Assembly: GCF_034424805.1 (NCBI RefSeq)
Contig: NZ_JAXOUF010000001.1
Span: 744,001-808,000, forward strand
Length of the DNA stretch: 64,000 bases
Origin: Labrys sedimenti
GTDB lineage: Bacteria > Pseudomonadota > Alphaproteobacteria > Rhizobiales > Labraceae
Reading direction: 5' to 3'
Position numbers and translations under genes: made by a program. Under the pieces are notes generated by a model. The model saw only the letters and a program-made list of their open reading frames with translations. It was not told the DNA's origin and ran no database searches. Below, one piece after another: positions 45,373 through 54,800 of the stretch (position 1 is the stretch's first letter; each line of letters starts with the position of its first letter).

Positions 45373-48300
45373 AAGCCGCCGATCGACTCGCCGAAGTCCT
45401 GAATCGCCCCGGCGGACAACTCGTTTTCTCCAATTGCGCCGACGGCCAGGATGGCCTCGTGCTCGCCGATTTGGCGCGCAAGCTGGTGGCGCAGGCCCGA
45501 GAGCGGCCGGCGGCCCTCCTGCACGTCGCGCGCGACGGCACGCGCTCCGCTACGCTGGAAGCGGCCCTCCAGTTCTACGCGCCGGATATCGACGTCATCA
45601 GTTTTCCGGCCTGGGACTGCCAGCCCTATGATAGGGTTTCTCCCAATGCCACCGTCGTGGCGCGGCGCATGACCGCGCTGTCGCGATTGGCGACCACGAG
45701 GGGCGGGGACAAGCCGCGCATCGTGCTCACCACCGTCAATGCCGTGCTGCAACGCGTGCCGTCCCGTGATCTCGTCGCCGCCCAATCGCTCTCGGCTGCG
45801 CCCGGCAATGCCGTCAACATGGATCGGCTGTCCGCCTGGCTGGAGCACAATGGCTATCTACGCTCCTCGACGGTGCGCGAGACCGGCGAATATGCGGTGC
45901 GCGGCGGCATCCTCGATCTCTATCCGCCGGGCCTCGCCATTCCGGTGCGTCTCGACTTCTTCGGCGACACGCTCGAATCCATTCGCAGCTTCGACGTCGA
46001 GACCCAGCGCTCCCAGACCCAATTGCGCATGCTCGACCTCGTGCCGATGAGCGAAGTCCAGCTCACCACCGAGACGATCAAGCGCTTCCGCCAGGCCTAT
46101 CTCGCCGAATTCGGCGCCCAGACCCGCGGCGACCCGCTTTATGAAGCCATCTCGGAAGGACGGCGCTATGTCGGCCTCGAGCATTGGCTGCCGCTGTTCC
46201 ACAACAAGCTCGACACGCTGTTCGACTACCTGCCCGAGGTTCCCGTCGCGCTCGATGCGCTGGCCGAGGATGCTGCCGGCGAAAGGCTGGCGCAGATCAA
46301 GGACTATTACGACGCCCGCCGCGACGTGCTGGGCAAGCCCGGCGAGAGCGTCCCTTACAAGCCGCTGCCGCCGGATCGTCTCTACATCGCCCCCGAGGAA
46401 TGGCGCCGCCGCCTCGACGAGGCCGCCCTGGCCCGTCTGACGCCTTTCGCGTCTCCTCCAACGCCCGGCCGCGAAATCGTCGACTGCGGTGGCCGGCAAG
46501 GCCATAATTTCGCAGCGGAACGCGCTGCCGAGGACGCCAACGTCTTCGACGCCGTGGTTCGCCACATCAGAGCCCTGCAGGGCAATGGCCAGCGGGTCAT
46601 CGTGGCGGGCTGGACCGACGGTTCGCGTGAGAGGCTCGGCGCCGTACTGGCCGATCACGGCCTCACCCAAGCCAAGCCGGTTCCGGACTTCGCCCGTGCC
46701 CTGGCCTTGCCGAAAAGCGAGATCGCCCTCGGCGTGCTGCCGCTGGAAACGGGCTTCGAGACCGCGGATCTGGCCATCGTCTCCGAGCAGGATGTTCTTG
46801 GCGATCGCCTGGTGCGCCGCGCGTCCAAGCGCAAGCGTGCCCAGAACTTCCTGACCGAGATCGGCACGCTCTCGCCCGGCGACATCGTCGTGCATGTCGA
46901 GCACGGCATCGGGCGTTTCGTCGGCCTGCAGACGGTGACCGCCGTCGGCGCCCCGCATGACTGCCTCGAAATCCACTATGCGGGCGGCGACAAGCTGTTC
47001 CTGCCGGTGGAGAATCTGGAGCTGCTGTCCCGCTACGGCTCGGAAGACGCCGAAGCCCAGCTCGACAAGCTCGGCGGCCGCGGTTGGCAGGAACGCAAGG
47101 CGCGCATGAAGAAGCGCATCCGCGAGATGGCGGGTGAGCTGATCAAGATTGCCGCGGCACGTGCCCTGCGCGAGGCACCGAAGCTGGTACCGGCCCAGGG
47201 CATTTACGACGAATTCGCCGCGCGCTTCCCCTATAGCGAGACCGAAGACCAGCAATTCGCCATCGACTCGGTGCTCGAGGATCTCGCCTCGGGTCGCCCG
47301 ATGGATCGCTTGGTCTGCGGCGATGTCGGCTTCGGCAAGACGGAAGTGGCGCTGCGCGCCGCCTTCGCTTGCGCGCTGACGGGCAGGCAGGTCGCCGTCG
47401 TGGTTCCCACCACGCTGTTGGCGCGCCAGCATGCCAAGACCTTTGCCGATCGCTTCAAGGGGCTTCCCGTCAAGGTCGCGCAGCTCTCACGTTTCGTACC
47501 GGCCGACGAGGCGCGCAAGACCAAGGCAGGCCTGGTCTCGGGCGATGTCGATATCGTGGTCGGCACCCATGCCTTGCTCGCCAAGACCATTGCCTTCCGC
47601 GATCTCGGCCTCCTCATCATCGACGAGGAACAACATTTCGGCGTGGCCCACAAGGAGCGCCTCAAGCAGCTGCGCTCGGAGGTGCATGTGCTGACCCTCT
47701 CGGCGACGCCGATCCCGCGCACCCTGCAGCTCGCCCTCACGGGCGTGCGCGAATTGTCGATCATCGCCACCCCGCCCGTCGACCGCCTGGCGGTGCGCAC
47801 CTTCGTCACGCCTTTCGATCCGGTGGTGCTGCGCGAGGCGCTGATGCGTGAACGCTATCGCGGCGGCCAGAGCTTCTTCGTCGTGCCGCGCATCGAGGAC
47901 ATCGCGGACGCCAAGGCCTTCCTCGACGAATATGCACCCGAGGCCAAGGTCGCCATCGGCCACGGCCAGATGGCCGCCGGCCAGCTCGAAGACGTAATGA
48001 CGGCCTTCTACGAAGGCAAATACGACATCCTGCTCTCGACGACGATCGTCGAATCAGGCCTAGACATCCCCACCGCCAACACGCTGATCGTCTGGCGGGC
48101 GGATATGTTCGGCCTTGCCCAGCTCTACCAGCTGCGGGGGCGCGTCGGACGTTCGAAGACCAGGGCCTATGCCCTGTTTACCCTGCCGGCCAATCGCACC
48201 ATCACGCCGGGTGCCGAGCGCCGGCTCAAGGTGCTGCAGTCCCTGGATACGCTGGGTGCAGGCTTCCAGCTCGCTTCGCACGATCTCGACATTCGCGGTG

Positions 48301-48893
48301 CCGGCAACCTGCTCGGCGACGAGCAGTCCGGCCATATCAAGGAGGTCGGCTACGAACTCTACCAGCAGATGCTGGAAGAGGCGGTCTCGGCCCTGAAGGA
48401 AGGCGGCGTCGAGACCGAGGTCGAGGAACAGTGGTCGCCGCAGATCACCATCGGCACTCCGGTGGTGATCCCGGAGGACTATGTGCCGGACCTGACATTG
48501 CGCCTCAGCCTCTATCGCCGCCTGTCCTCGCTGGACACAGATGCGGAGATCGATGCCTTCGGCGCCGAGCTTACCGATCGCTTCGGCGAGCGGCCGGCCG
48601 AGGTCGACCAGCTCCTCAAGCTGATGTCGATCAAGGCCCTGTGCCGGCGCGCCAATGTCGAGAAGGTCGATGCCGGCCCAAAGGGCGTCGTGGTCTCCTT
48701 CCGCGACAACGCCTTCGCCAATCCGGACGGGCTGGTGCGCTACATCGCCGAGCAGGGCTCCTTCGCCAAGGTCCGCCCCGACATGCGCATCCTGTTCCAG
48801 CGCGATTTCGACAAGCCCGACGACCGGCTCAAAGGCACGGCCGTCATTCTCAAGAATCTCGCTCGCATCGCCGAGACGAAGAAAGCCGCCTGA
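45369..48893 (+). CDS. mfd: Transcription-repair coupling factor Mfd
   Basis: The 1174-residue translocase removes RNA polymerase stalled at DNA damage and recruits the UvrABC excision system. The order of domains is complete: the UvrB-like module at the N-terminus, the RNA-polymerase-interacting domain GDIVVHVEHGIGRFVGL (about 500), and the SF2 motor with Walker A VCGDVGFGKTEVALRAAF, the DEEQ box IIDEEQHFGVAHKERL, motif III LSATPIPRTL and motif VI QLRGRVGRSKTRAYA. A C-terminal TRCF domain follows. It overlaps sdhE by four bases. Confidence 0.98.
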   Translation: MKAADRLAEVLNRPGGQLVFSNCADGQDGLVLADLARKLVAQARERPAALLHVARDGTRSATLEAALQFYAPDIDVISFPAWDCQPYDRVSPNATVVARRMTALSRLATTRGGDKPRIVLTTVNAVLQRVPSRDLVAAQSLSAAPGNAVNMDRLSAWLEHNGYLRSSTVRETGEYAVRGGILDLYPPGLAIPVRLDFFGDTLESIRSFDVETQRSQTQLRMLDLVPMSEVQLTTETIKRFRQAYLAEFGAQTRGDPLYEAISEGRRYVGLEHWLPLFHNKLDTLFDYLPEVPVALDALAEDAAGERLAQIKDYYDARRDVLGKPGESVPYKPLPPDRLYIAPEEWRRRLDEAALARLTPFASPPTPGREIVDCGGRQGHNFAAERAAEDANVFDAVVRHIRALQGNGQRVIVAGWTDGSRERLGAVLADHGLTQAKPVPDFARALALPKSEIALGVLPLETGFETADLAIVSEQDVLGDRLVRRASKRKRAQNFLTEIGTLSPGDIVVHVEHGIGRFVGLQTVTAVGAPHDCLEIHYAGGDKLFLPVENLELLSRYGSEDAEAQLDKLGGRGWQERKARMKKRIREMAGELIKIAAARALREAPKLVPAQGIYDEFAARFPYSETEDQQFAIDSVLEDLASGRPMDRLVCGDVGFGKTEVALRAAFACALTGRQVAVVVPTTLLARQHAKTFADRFKGLPVKVAQLSRFVPADEARKTKAGLVSGDVDIVVGTHALLAKTIAFRDLGLLIIDEEQHFGVAHKERLKQLRSEVHVLTLSATPIPRTLQLALTGVRELSIIATPPVDRLAVRTFVTPFDPVVLREALMRERYRGGQSFFVVPRIEDIADAKAFLDEYAPEAKVAIGHGQMAAGQLEDVMTAFYEGKYDILLSTTIVESGLDIPTANTLIVWRADMFGLAQLYQLRGRVGRSKTRAYALFTLPANRTITPGAERRLKVLQSLDTLGAGFQLASHDLDIRGAGNLLGDEQSGHIKEVGYELYQQMLEEAVSALKEGGVETEVEEQWSPQITIGTPVVIPEDYVPDLTLRLSLYRRLSSLDTDAEIDAFGAELTDRFGERPAEVDQLLKLMSIKALCRRANVEKVDAGPKGVVVSFRDNAFANPDGLVRYIAEQGSFAKVRPDMRILFQRDFDKPDDRLKGTAVILKNLARIAETKKAA

Positions 48894-48905
48894 TCGGACA
48901 CAACG

Positions 48906-49973
48906 ATGGCAATGTCCTCCCTCTCTTCCGTCGAAACCCCCTTCGTCCAGGTCGACCTCGATATCGCCGAGCGCAATATCGTGCGGCTCCAGGCCTATTG
49001 CGACGGACACGGCCTCAAGCTGCGGCCGCATATCAAGACGCATAAACTGCCGCTCCTGGCCCGCTTCCAGGTCGAGCAGGGCGCGGTCGGCATCACCTGC
49101 CAGAAGCTGTCGGAGGCCGATGCCATGACCGATGGCACCGGGCTCGACGATGTCCTGATCACCTATAATCTGGTGGGGGAAGCCAAGCGCGAGCGCCTGC
49201 GAGCTCTTTCCGAACGCATCCGTCTCAGCGTCGTGGCCGACAGTGCCGCCGTCGTCGACGAATTGGCGGCCGCCATGAAGGGAACGGGGCGCAAGCTGAC
49301 CGTGCTCGTCGAGTGCGATACCGGCGCCCAGCGCTGCGGCGTTCCCACGCCCGAAGCGGCGGCGGAACTGGCGAACCGCATCGCGGCATCATCCGAGCTC
49401 ACTTTCGGCGGGCTGATGACCTATCCGCCGGTCGGTGGCACCGACGCGGTACAGGATTTCATGAAAAGAGCGAAATCTCTGATCGAAGCTTTTGGAATTC
49501 CTGTCGAAACGATTACAAGCGGTGGATCGCCAGATATGTGGCGGGCGCATGAAGCGCCCATCGTCACCGAATACCGGCCGGGCACCTATGTCTACAATGA
49601 CCGTTCCCTCGTCACACGCGGCGTCTGTGGCTTCGATGATTGTGCCCTCAACATAGTTGCCACCGTCGTATCGGTACCCGATACGCACAGGGCCATTATC
49701 GATGCCGGCTCGAAGGTCCTGACCTCCGATCTGCTCGGCCTGACGGGCCATGGCCATGTCCTCGGCCGTCCGGACATCGCGATCGACCAGCTCTCGGAGG
49801 AGCACGGCAGGCTGGTCACCGAACAGCCGATCAACCTGTCCGTGGGTGACCGCGTACGCATCGTGCCCAATCACGCCTGCGTCGTCGCCAATATGCTGGA
49901 CTTCGTGGTCCTTTGCCGCGGCGAGACCCTTATCGGTCCCGAGCCTGTCGCAGCGCGCGGCCGGGTTTGGTAG
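48906..49973 (+). CDS. PLP-dependent D-threonine aldolase / D-serine dehydratase family enzyme
   Basis: The 355-residue enzyme has the fold-type III PLP barrel of the D-TA family. The PLP lysine lies in RPHIKTHK (Lys44), the phosphate loop in TSGGSPDMW and the metal site in VPNHACVVANM near the C-terminus, as in D-threonine aldolases and D-serine dehydratases of eukaryotic type. It should act on a D-amino acid with a hydroxyl group; which one cannot be told. It begins 12 bases after mfd, so it may be expressed with it. Confidence 0.88.
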   Translation: MAMSSLSSVETPFVQVDLDIAERNIVRLQAYCDGHGLKLRPHIKTHKLPLLARFQVEQGAVGITCQKLSEADAMTDGTGLDDVLITYNLVGEAKRERLRALSERIRLSVVADSAAVVDELAAAMKGTGRKLTVLVECDTGAQRCGVPTPEAAAELANRIAASSELTFGGLMTYPPVGGTDAVQDFMKRAKSLIEAFGIPVETITSGGSPDMWRAHEAPIVTEYRPGTYVYNDRSLVTRGVCGFDDCALNIVATVVSVPDTHRAIIDAGSKVLTSDLLGLTGHGHVLGRPDIAIDQLSEEHGRLVTEQPINLSVGDRVRIVPNHACVVANMLDFVVLCRGETLIGPEPVAARGRVW

Positions 49974-50084
49974 GAAGCAGTGGTTTCTTCAGCTCCATCG
50001 AGAGATGGAGCACGACCGAACACGTCGTCCAGTGCCTCCGATAGGGGCGATCCGAAGATCGATCCGCCTGTTTTTGGTCTGGTA

Positions 50085-51470
50085 TCAGGCCGCGCCCGCA
50101 AGCGGCTGGCTGGACTTAGAAGTATCGACACTTTGGCCAGGCTCATGGAGCTGCGGTGCCTCTTGTGCGCTCATGGGCTTGCCAAAGCGTGCGCCCGTGA
50201 CCTCAAGGAGGCCGACGCCTCGCTCCGTGGCTCCCGAAGCAGGGTAGGAGGTCGATACCCACCCCTCCGCCCCGAGGGGATAGGAAACCTCCCGCTCGCT
50301 GACGTCGAAACCGATCCCCGGCACCTGCTGGCCACGTAGAGCGAGATAGCCACTTTCCTCGATGCCGGCCTCGACAAGCGGCCGGGCGCCATCTTCCGGC
50401 GACGAGACCAGGGCGTCGAGCCCGAACCTGCCATCCGCCAGCGGGCGCATCGGCACGATGCCGATCTCACCGAGCACGGCGAAATGCGGAACGGGGCAGG
50501 GAACATCGGCCGGAACGACGGCTGTGTGGGGTGCACGCGCAAGGCCTGCGACCTTCTCGAGCTTGCCGCTGTCGAACAGGCCGTCGACGAGGCTGGCGCG
50601 CAGCACGACATCGGGCAGCAAGGCATGGGTGACACCATGCATGGTCATCTGAACGGCAAAGACCGTCGCATCGAAAGCCTGGTGCAGGACGAGCTGGCAT
50701 CCCGTGCTGAGCCATGACACCAGGCCGCCGGCAAGCCCGGCAAGCCCCGATGGCGCCATCGGACACAGCATGCGCGAGGTTCTCGACAGGCCGAGTTCGG
50801 CTACCAGGATGGCTGCAGCCGCATGCCATTCCCGGTGATTGCGGGCGACGGCAAAATCTCCCTCAGGGCCTCGATCGATCGTCATGATCGCCAGGCTTTC
50901 CTCAGGACGCTCGCGCCGCGACAGGCGGGTGATCGCACCCGTGCGCGGATAGCCGATGCAATCTTCGAACGAGACCGTCCCGCCGGGCAGATCCGCGCCG
51001 AAGGCTCCGATGAAGCGAATATCGGCGATGGACTCATCGACGAGATGACGCAGGGACCGCAGGGGCTGGACATCGCCCATGCGCCGCGCCGCCAGGATCG
51101 CCTTGGCGTTCAGGCGCTCCGCGACGCCGACGATCTCGGCCGGAGAGAAGTCGATCGGAACGATCACCGCCACCAGACCGGCCCGGATGCAGCCGAGCAG
51201 TGCGATCAACGTATCGGTGACGTTGAGCCCCTGCACGCAGACCAGGGCCTCGCTCGGCAGTCCCATCTCGAAAAAACGACCGGCAACCGCGGAAACGGCG
51301 GCATCGACCTGGTTCCAGGTCAGCCGGCGAGGCGCGCCGTCCGCCCAGAGCGGGCGATCCGGGGCATCGACCAGGGCCAGCGTATCACCGCCACGCTGGG
51401 CACTGAGGCGCAGCAGCTGGTCGAGGGTAGGGGGAGCGGGGGCAATCCTGGGCGTGATGTCTGACGTCAT
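50085..51470 (-). CDS. AMP-binding-fold protein lacking the ATP-binding and C-terminal motifs
   Basis: The 461-residue protein has the N-terminal fold of acyl-CoA synthetases: LTWNQVDAAVSAVAGRF, CVQGLNVTDTLIALLGCIRAGLVAVIVP and a middle part with CPMAPSGLAGLAGGLVSWLSTGCQLVLHQAFD. However, the P-loop normally reading TSGTTGxPKG is replaced by TIDRGPEGDFAVARNHREW (about residues 197-215), the later YGxTE and TGD motifs are absent, and the C-terminal domain with the catalytic Lys is missing. It is unlikely to adenylate anything. The frame itself is intact, so it may be a pseudo-enzyme with a binding role. It converges with the D-TA-type enzyme gene. Confidence 0.75.
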   Translation of the reverse strand: MTSDITPRIAPAPPTLDQLLRLSAQRGGDTLALVDAPDRPLWADGAPRRLTWNQVDAAVSAVAGRFFEMGLPSEALVCVQGLNVTDTLIALLGCIRAGLVAVIVPIDFSPAEIVGVAERLNAKAILAARRMGDVQPLRSLRHLVDESIADIRFIGAFGADLPGGTVSFEDCIGYPRTGAITRLSRRERPEESLAIMTIDRGPEGDFAVARNHREWHAAAAILVAELGLSRTSRMLCPMAPSGLAGLAGGLVSWLSTGCQLVLHQAFDATVFAVQMTMHGVTHALLPDVVLRASLVDGLFDSGKLEKVAGLARAPHTAVVPADVPCPVPHFAVLGEIGIVPMRPLADGRFGLDALVSSPEDGARPLVEAGIEESGYLALRGQQVPGIGFDVSEREVSYPLGAEGWVSTSYPASGATERGVGLLEVTGARFGKPMSAQEAPQLHEPGQSVDTSKSSQPLAGAA

Positions 51471-51683
51471 GGGGCCTCAGGTATTCACGGGGCACGAATC
51501 AGATCCAGGCGAGTCTAACCCCGGATGAGGGCAAAGCCATAGCCGGTTTGTCGATCCGGGTCGTCCCGCGTGCGGACGCCATCCACACCTTGAGCAGATA
51601 TCATCCCGCATGCCGGTGCAGATGGGAGACCTCGCGCATCAAAGCATTTGGCCTGCCCCGCCGGGCAATCCATAATCACCAAC

Positions 51684-53033
51684 ATGATTCCCGGTCAGAA
51701 ATTCCTCACGCTCCTGCGCGACATCGCCGCCGATAAGCGACTCGCTTTCATGCTGTTGCTCGGCTTCAGCGCCGGCCTGCCATTCCTGCTGATCTACAGT
51801 ACGCCGTCGATCTGGTTTACTGAAGCCGGCTTCTCCGAGGGTGTGATCGGGCTGACATACTATGCAACCGTCGCCTATAGCTTCAAATTCGCCTGGGCGC
51901 CGTTGCTCGACCGTTTTGACCCGCCCTTTCTTTCACGCTCCTATCAGCGTTGGCGCGGGTGGCTTTTGTTGGCGCAGGGGACGATCACGATCGGTTTGTT
52001 GGGTGTCGCCGCCAGCAATCCTTCGGCCGCGCTCTGGCCAACGGTTGCGTTCACCACTCTAATCGCCATAGCCGGAGCAAGCCAAGACATCGTAATCGAT
52101 GGCTGGCGCATCAACGTCATGCCTGCCGATCGCCAGGGCGTCATGCTCGCCTGCTACCAACTGGGCTATCGATTCGGCCTCATTGCGGGCGGAGTGGGCG
52201 CTCTATTCGTTGTCTATTACGCGGGTTGGCACATTGCCTATTGCGTGATGGCGCTGCTGATGCTGTTGGGTATCGCCGCCACACTCTGGGCACCGGACCC
52301 GGATAGACTTGAAACGCCGATAGAAATTTCCAAACCGACAGCACCAGCGAAGGTGAACCGCATCGACACGGTCTCGTCCAGCTCTGGACGGAGACTTCCG
52401 CCTTTCATGGCCGCCTATGAAGAACCGCTCGCCGATTTGTTTAGACGGTTTGGGCAACTCATCGTCCCCATCCTGCTGCTGGTGGCCCTGTTTCGATTGC
52501 CAGACTATTTGTCCGGCGTAATGGCCAATCCGCTCTACACCAAACTCGGTTTCAACGTGATAGAAATAGCGACGGTTACCAAAGTCTATGGTATTCCGAT
52601 CGCCCTTTTTGCGGCCTTCGTCGGCGGAATCTCAATTACCTGGTTGGGTTTGATGCCCACTTTGATTATTGGCGGCATCGCAGGCGCGGCATCCAATCTC
52701 GCCTTAGCCGCGTTGGCGACGAGAGGGGGAGACTTCACCTTCTTTACGATCGCCGTAGGCGCGGAGAATTTTGCCGGCAGTTTCGCGGGGACGGCTTTGA
52801 TGGCCTATATGTCGAGCCTGACGAGTCGGACTTATGCCGCAACTCAGTATGCGTTGTTGAGTTCCCTCTATGCGCTTCCCGGCAAGTTGGTGGGAGGATT
52901 GTCCGGCTTCCTGGTTATGGCTTGGGGATATCCTACCTTTCTGACATCGACCGCGCTAATTGGCTTGCCGATTGTCGCTCTCTCCCTACTGATATGGTGG
53001 AGGGAGACCAGGCGAACGGCTGCGGCAACTTGA
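51684..53033 (+). CDS. MFS transporter, AmpG-like
   Basis: The 449-residue protein has about twelve to fourteen membrane segments and the AmpG-type beginning LLGFSAGLPFLLIYSTPSIWF...FKFAWAPLLDRFDPPF, then GASQDIVIDGWRI. AmpG imports anhydro-muropeptides for cell-wall recycling and so affects AmpC induction. The ATG at 51684 was chosen over a TTG 36 bases before; neither has a clear ribosome binding site. The gene is noticeably less G/C-rich than both neighbours, suggesting separate origin. Confidence 0.85.
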   Translation: MIPGQKFLTLLRDIAADKRLAFMLLLGFSAGLPFLLIYSTPSIWFTEAGFSEGVIGLTYYATVAYSFKFAWAPLLDRFDPPFLSRSYQRWRGWLLLAQGTITIGLLGVAASNPSAALWPTVAFTTLIAIAGASQDIVIDGWRINVMPADRQGVMLACYQLGYRFGLIAGGVGALFVVYYAGWHIAYCVMALLMLLGIAATLWAPDPDRLETPIEISKPTAPAKVNRIDTVSSSSGRRLPPFMAAYEEPLADLFRRFGQLIVPILLLVALFRLPDYLSGVMANPLYTKLGFNVIEIATVTKVYGIPIALFAAFVGGISITWLGLMPTLIIGGIAGAASNLALAALATRGGDFTFFTIAVGAENFAGSFAGTALMAYMSSLTSRTYAATQYALLSSLYALPGKLVGGLSGFLVMAWGYPTFLTSTALIGLPIVALSLLIWWRETRRTAAAT

Positions 53034-53264
53034 TCATGCCGCCGGTCACTTTTTCTTCAATTTGTCATGCACAAGCTGCGGCACCGTCGCCATAGGTTGT
53101 TTTCGAGGCTGGAAACCCGTGCCCGCTTCGTTTAAGGACCTTTCCCGAAATCGTCATCTTGGCGCCTTCGTCGGCGATGAGAGACATTCAGCCCCATCGG
53201 TGCGTTGCCAACCCGCGCTTGCCCAGCGCGTTGCGGCGGCGGACTTAGGACCCAAGGATTTTGC

Positions 53265-54005
53265 ATGATGTCGTTCCGCCTCCTTGCGACTGCAGCTCTT
53301 GCGGCGCTCAGCCTTGCGGTGACACCCGCATTGGCACAGGATACGCCCGCCAAGCCGGCCGCACCCGCCACGAAGCCGAAGGCACCTGCAGCCAAGCCGG
53401 CGCAGAAGCCTGCAGCGGCCGCTCCTGCGGCAGCTGCAGCACCCGCTGAGCCGGTTCCAGGCCTGGAAGGCGCAACCACGCCCGCCATCTCCAGCTCCCA
53501 GCCGGATTGGGTGAAGCTGTGTCAGGCCGATCAGGCCAAGAAGGAAATCTGCCTGACCCGTCGCGACCTGCGGTCCGATACGGGGCAGACGATGATGACG
53601 GCCATCCTGATGCAGAACGTCACCGACAAGAAGCAGATCCTGCGCCTCGTCCTGCCGGTCGGCGCCCTGATCCAGCCTGGTGTCGGCCTCTATCTCGACA
53701 ATGCCGCCTTCTCTACCGGCAAGTATGCCGTCTGCTCTCCCGAGGGCTGCCTGGTCGAACTGCCGATCGATGAGGCACAGCTCAAGGCCCTCCGCGCCTC
53801 CAAGACCCTGGCGATCGCCTTCAAGACCCCCAACCAGGGCGTCCAGCTGCCCCTGGGCACCGAGGGCTTCGCCAAGGCACTCGACAACAAGCCCCTCGAT
53901 CCCCAGTCGATCGTCGACGAGCAGAAGAAGCTGCAGCAGCAGTTGCAGGACGCCGCCGAGAAGGCGCGCCAGCAGCTCAACGCCAATCCGGCGCCTGCTC
54001 AATAA
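53265..54005 (+). CDS. Invasion-associated locus B (IalB) family protein, first copy
   Basis: The 246-residue exported protein has a signal peptide (about residues 1-24, cleavage after ALA), then a long Ala/Pro/Lys linker (26-66, for example KPAAPATKPKAPAAKPAQ) and an IalB domain beginning with SQPDWVKLCQADQA and four cysteines (KLCQ, EICL, AVCS, EGCL). The C-terminus is a charged helix with KKLQQQLQD. IalB homologues are periplasmic or surface proteins first linked to red-cell invasion in Bartonella; in free-living rhizobia the role is unknown. AAGGA precedes the start. A paralogue follows 27 bases later. Confidence 0.88.
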   Translation: MMSFRLLATAALAALSLAVTPALAQDTPAKPAAPATKPKAPAAKPAQKPAAAAPAAAAAPAEPVPGLEGATTPAISSSQPDWVKLCQADQAKKEICLTRRDLRSDTGQTMMTAILMQNVTDKKQILRLVLPVGALIQPGVGLYLDNAAFSTGKYAVCSPEGCLVELPIDEAQLKALRASKTLAIAFKTPNQGVQLPLGTEGFAKALDNKPLDPQSIVDEQKKLQQQLQDAAEKARQQLNANPAPAQ

Positions 54006-54032
54006 GACCGCCCAGGAACAGGAATCCAGATT

Positions 54033-54701
54033 ATGCGAAACTCTCTGATCGCTGGCGCTGCGGCAGCCTTGATCCTGTCGACCGGTACCGCGCTGGCCCA
54101 GCAACAGCCCCAGCCTGCTGGCCAGCAGCCCGAACTGCCCAAATTCGACCAGCCGGACTGGACCAAGATCTGCGCCAAGACCCCCGACGGCAAGGACACC
54201 TGCCAGACCGTGCGCGACCTTCTGGCGCCGACGGCCGCCTGGATGATGACCGCGCAGGTCGGTCAGGAGAAGGGCGGCAAGCCCAAGCTCACCGTGATCA
54301 TTCCGGCCGGCGTGGTGCTGCCGCTGGGAGCCCGCGTCCTCGTCGATGACCAGACCATCGACACGGCCAAGTATCGCATCTGCACGGGGCCGAGCTGCAT
54401 CGCCGACATGCCCTTGACCGATGCCAATCTGGCAAACCTCAAGAAGGGCAAGAAGCTGAAGGTGCAGGCGATCACCTTCCAGGGGCAGCCTATTTCTCTG
54501 GAGATCGGGCTGGACGGCCTCGGCAAGGCCCTCGATGCCCAGGGCATCGACCAGGCCGGCTATGCTGCAAAGCAGAAGGCCTATGGTGAGAAGCTGCAGG
54601 CGATTTTCCAGCCCCTGATTGATGCCCAGCGCAAGCAGCAGCAACAGCAGGGCGGTGCGGCACCAGCTGCCCCGGCAGCTCCCGCAGCGCCGGCGCAATG
54701 A
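54033..54701 (+). CDS. Invasion-associated locus B (IalB) family protein, second copy
   Basis: The 222-residue exported protein has a signal peptide (about residues 1-22, cleavage after ALA), then a short Gln/Pro stretch and the IalB domain QPDWTKICAKTPDGKDTCQTVRD with its four cysteines (KICA, DTCQ, RICT, PSCI). The low-complexity part lies at the end here (QRKQQQQQGG and an Ala/Pro repeat), the opposite of the first copy. The pair probably arose by tandem duplication and shares a transcript that ends at the terminator beyond it. Confidence 0.88.
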   Translation: MRNSLIAGAAAALILSTGTALAQQQPQPAGQQPELPKFDQPDWTKICAKTPDGKDTCQTVRDLLAPTAAWMMTAQVGQEKGGKPKLTVIIPAGVVLPLGARVLVDDQTIDTAKYRICTGPSCIADMPLTDANLANLKKGKKLKVQAITFQGQPISLEIGLDGLGKALDAQGIDQAGYAAKQKAYGEKLQAIFQPLIDAQRKQQQQQGGAAPAAPAAPAAPAQ

Positions 54702-54707
54702 GATGAC

Positions 54708-54734
54708 AAAGGCCGGCCTTCGGGCCGGCCTTTT
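54708..54734 (+). terminator. Strong rho-independent terminator of the IalB pair
   Basis: GGCCGGCC and its exact complement form an 8-bp stem (54711-54718 with 54723-54730) around the very stable loop TTCG, flanked by AAA and TTTT. It begins 7 bases past the stop. Confidence 0.9.
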
Positions 54735-54800
54735 CATATCGGAAGGTGGCTGCCTCGCACCGGTCGCGGAAGCCGCCGATACGTTCAACGGGCCCGGTTG

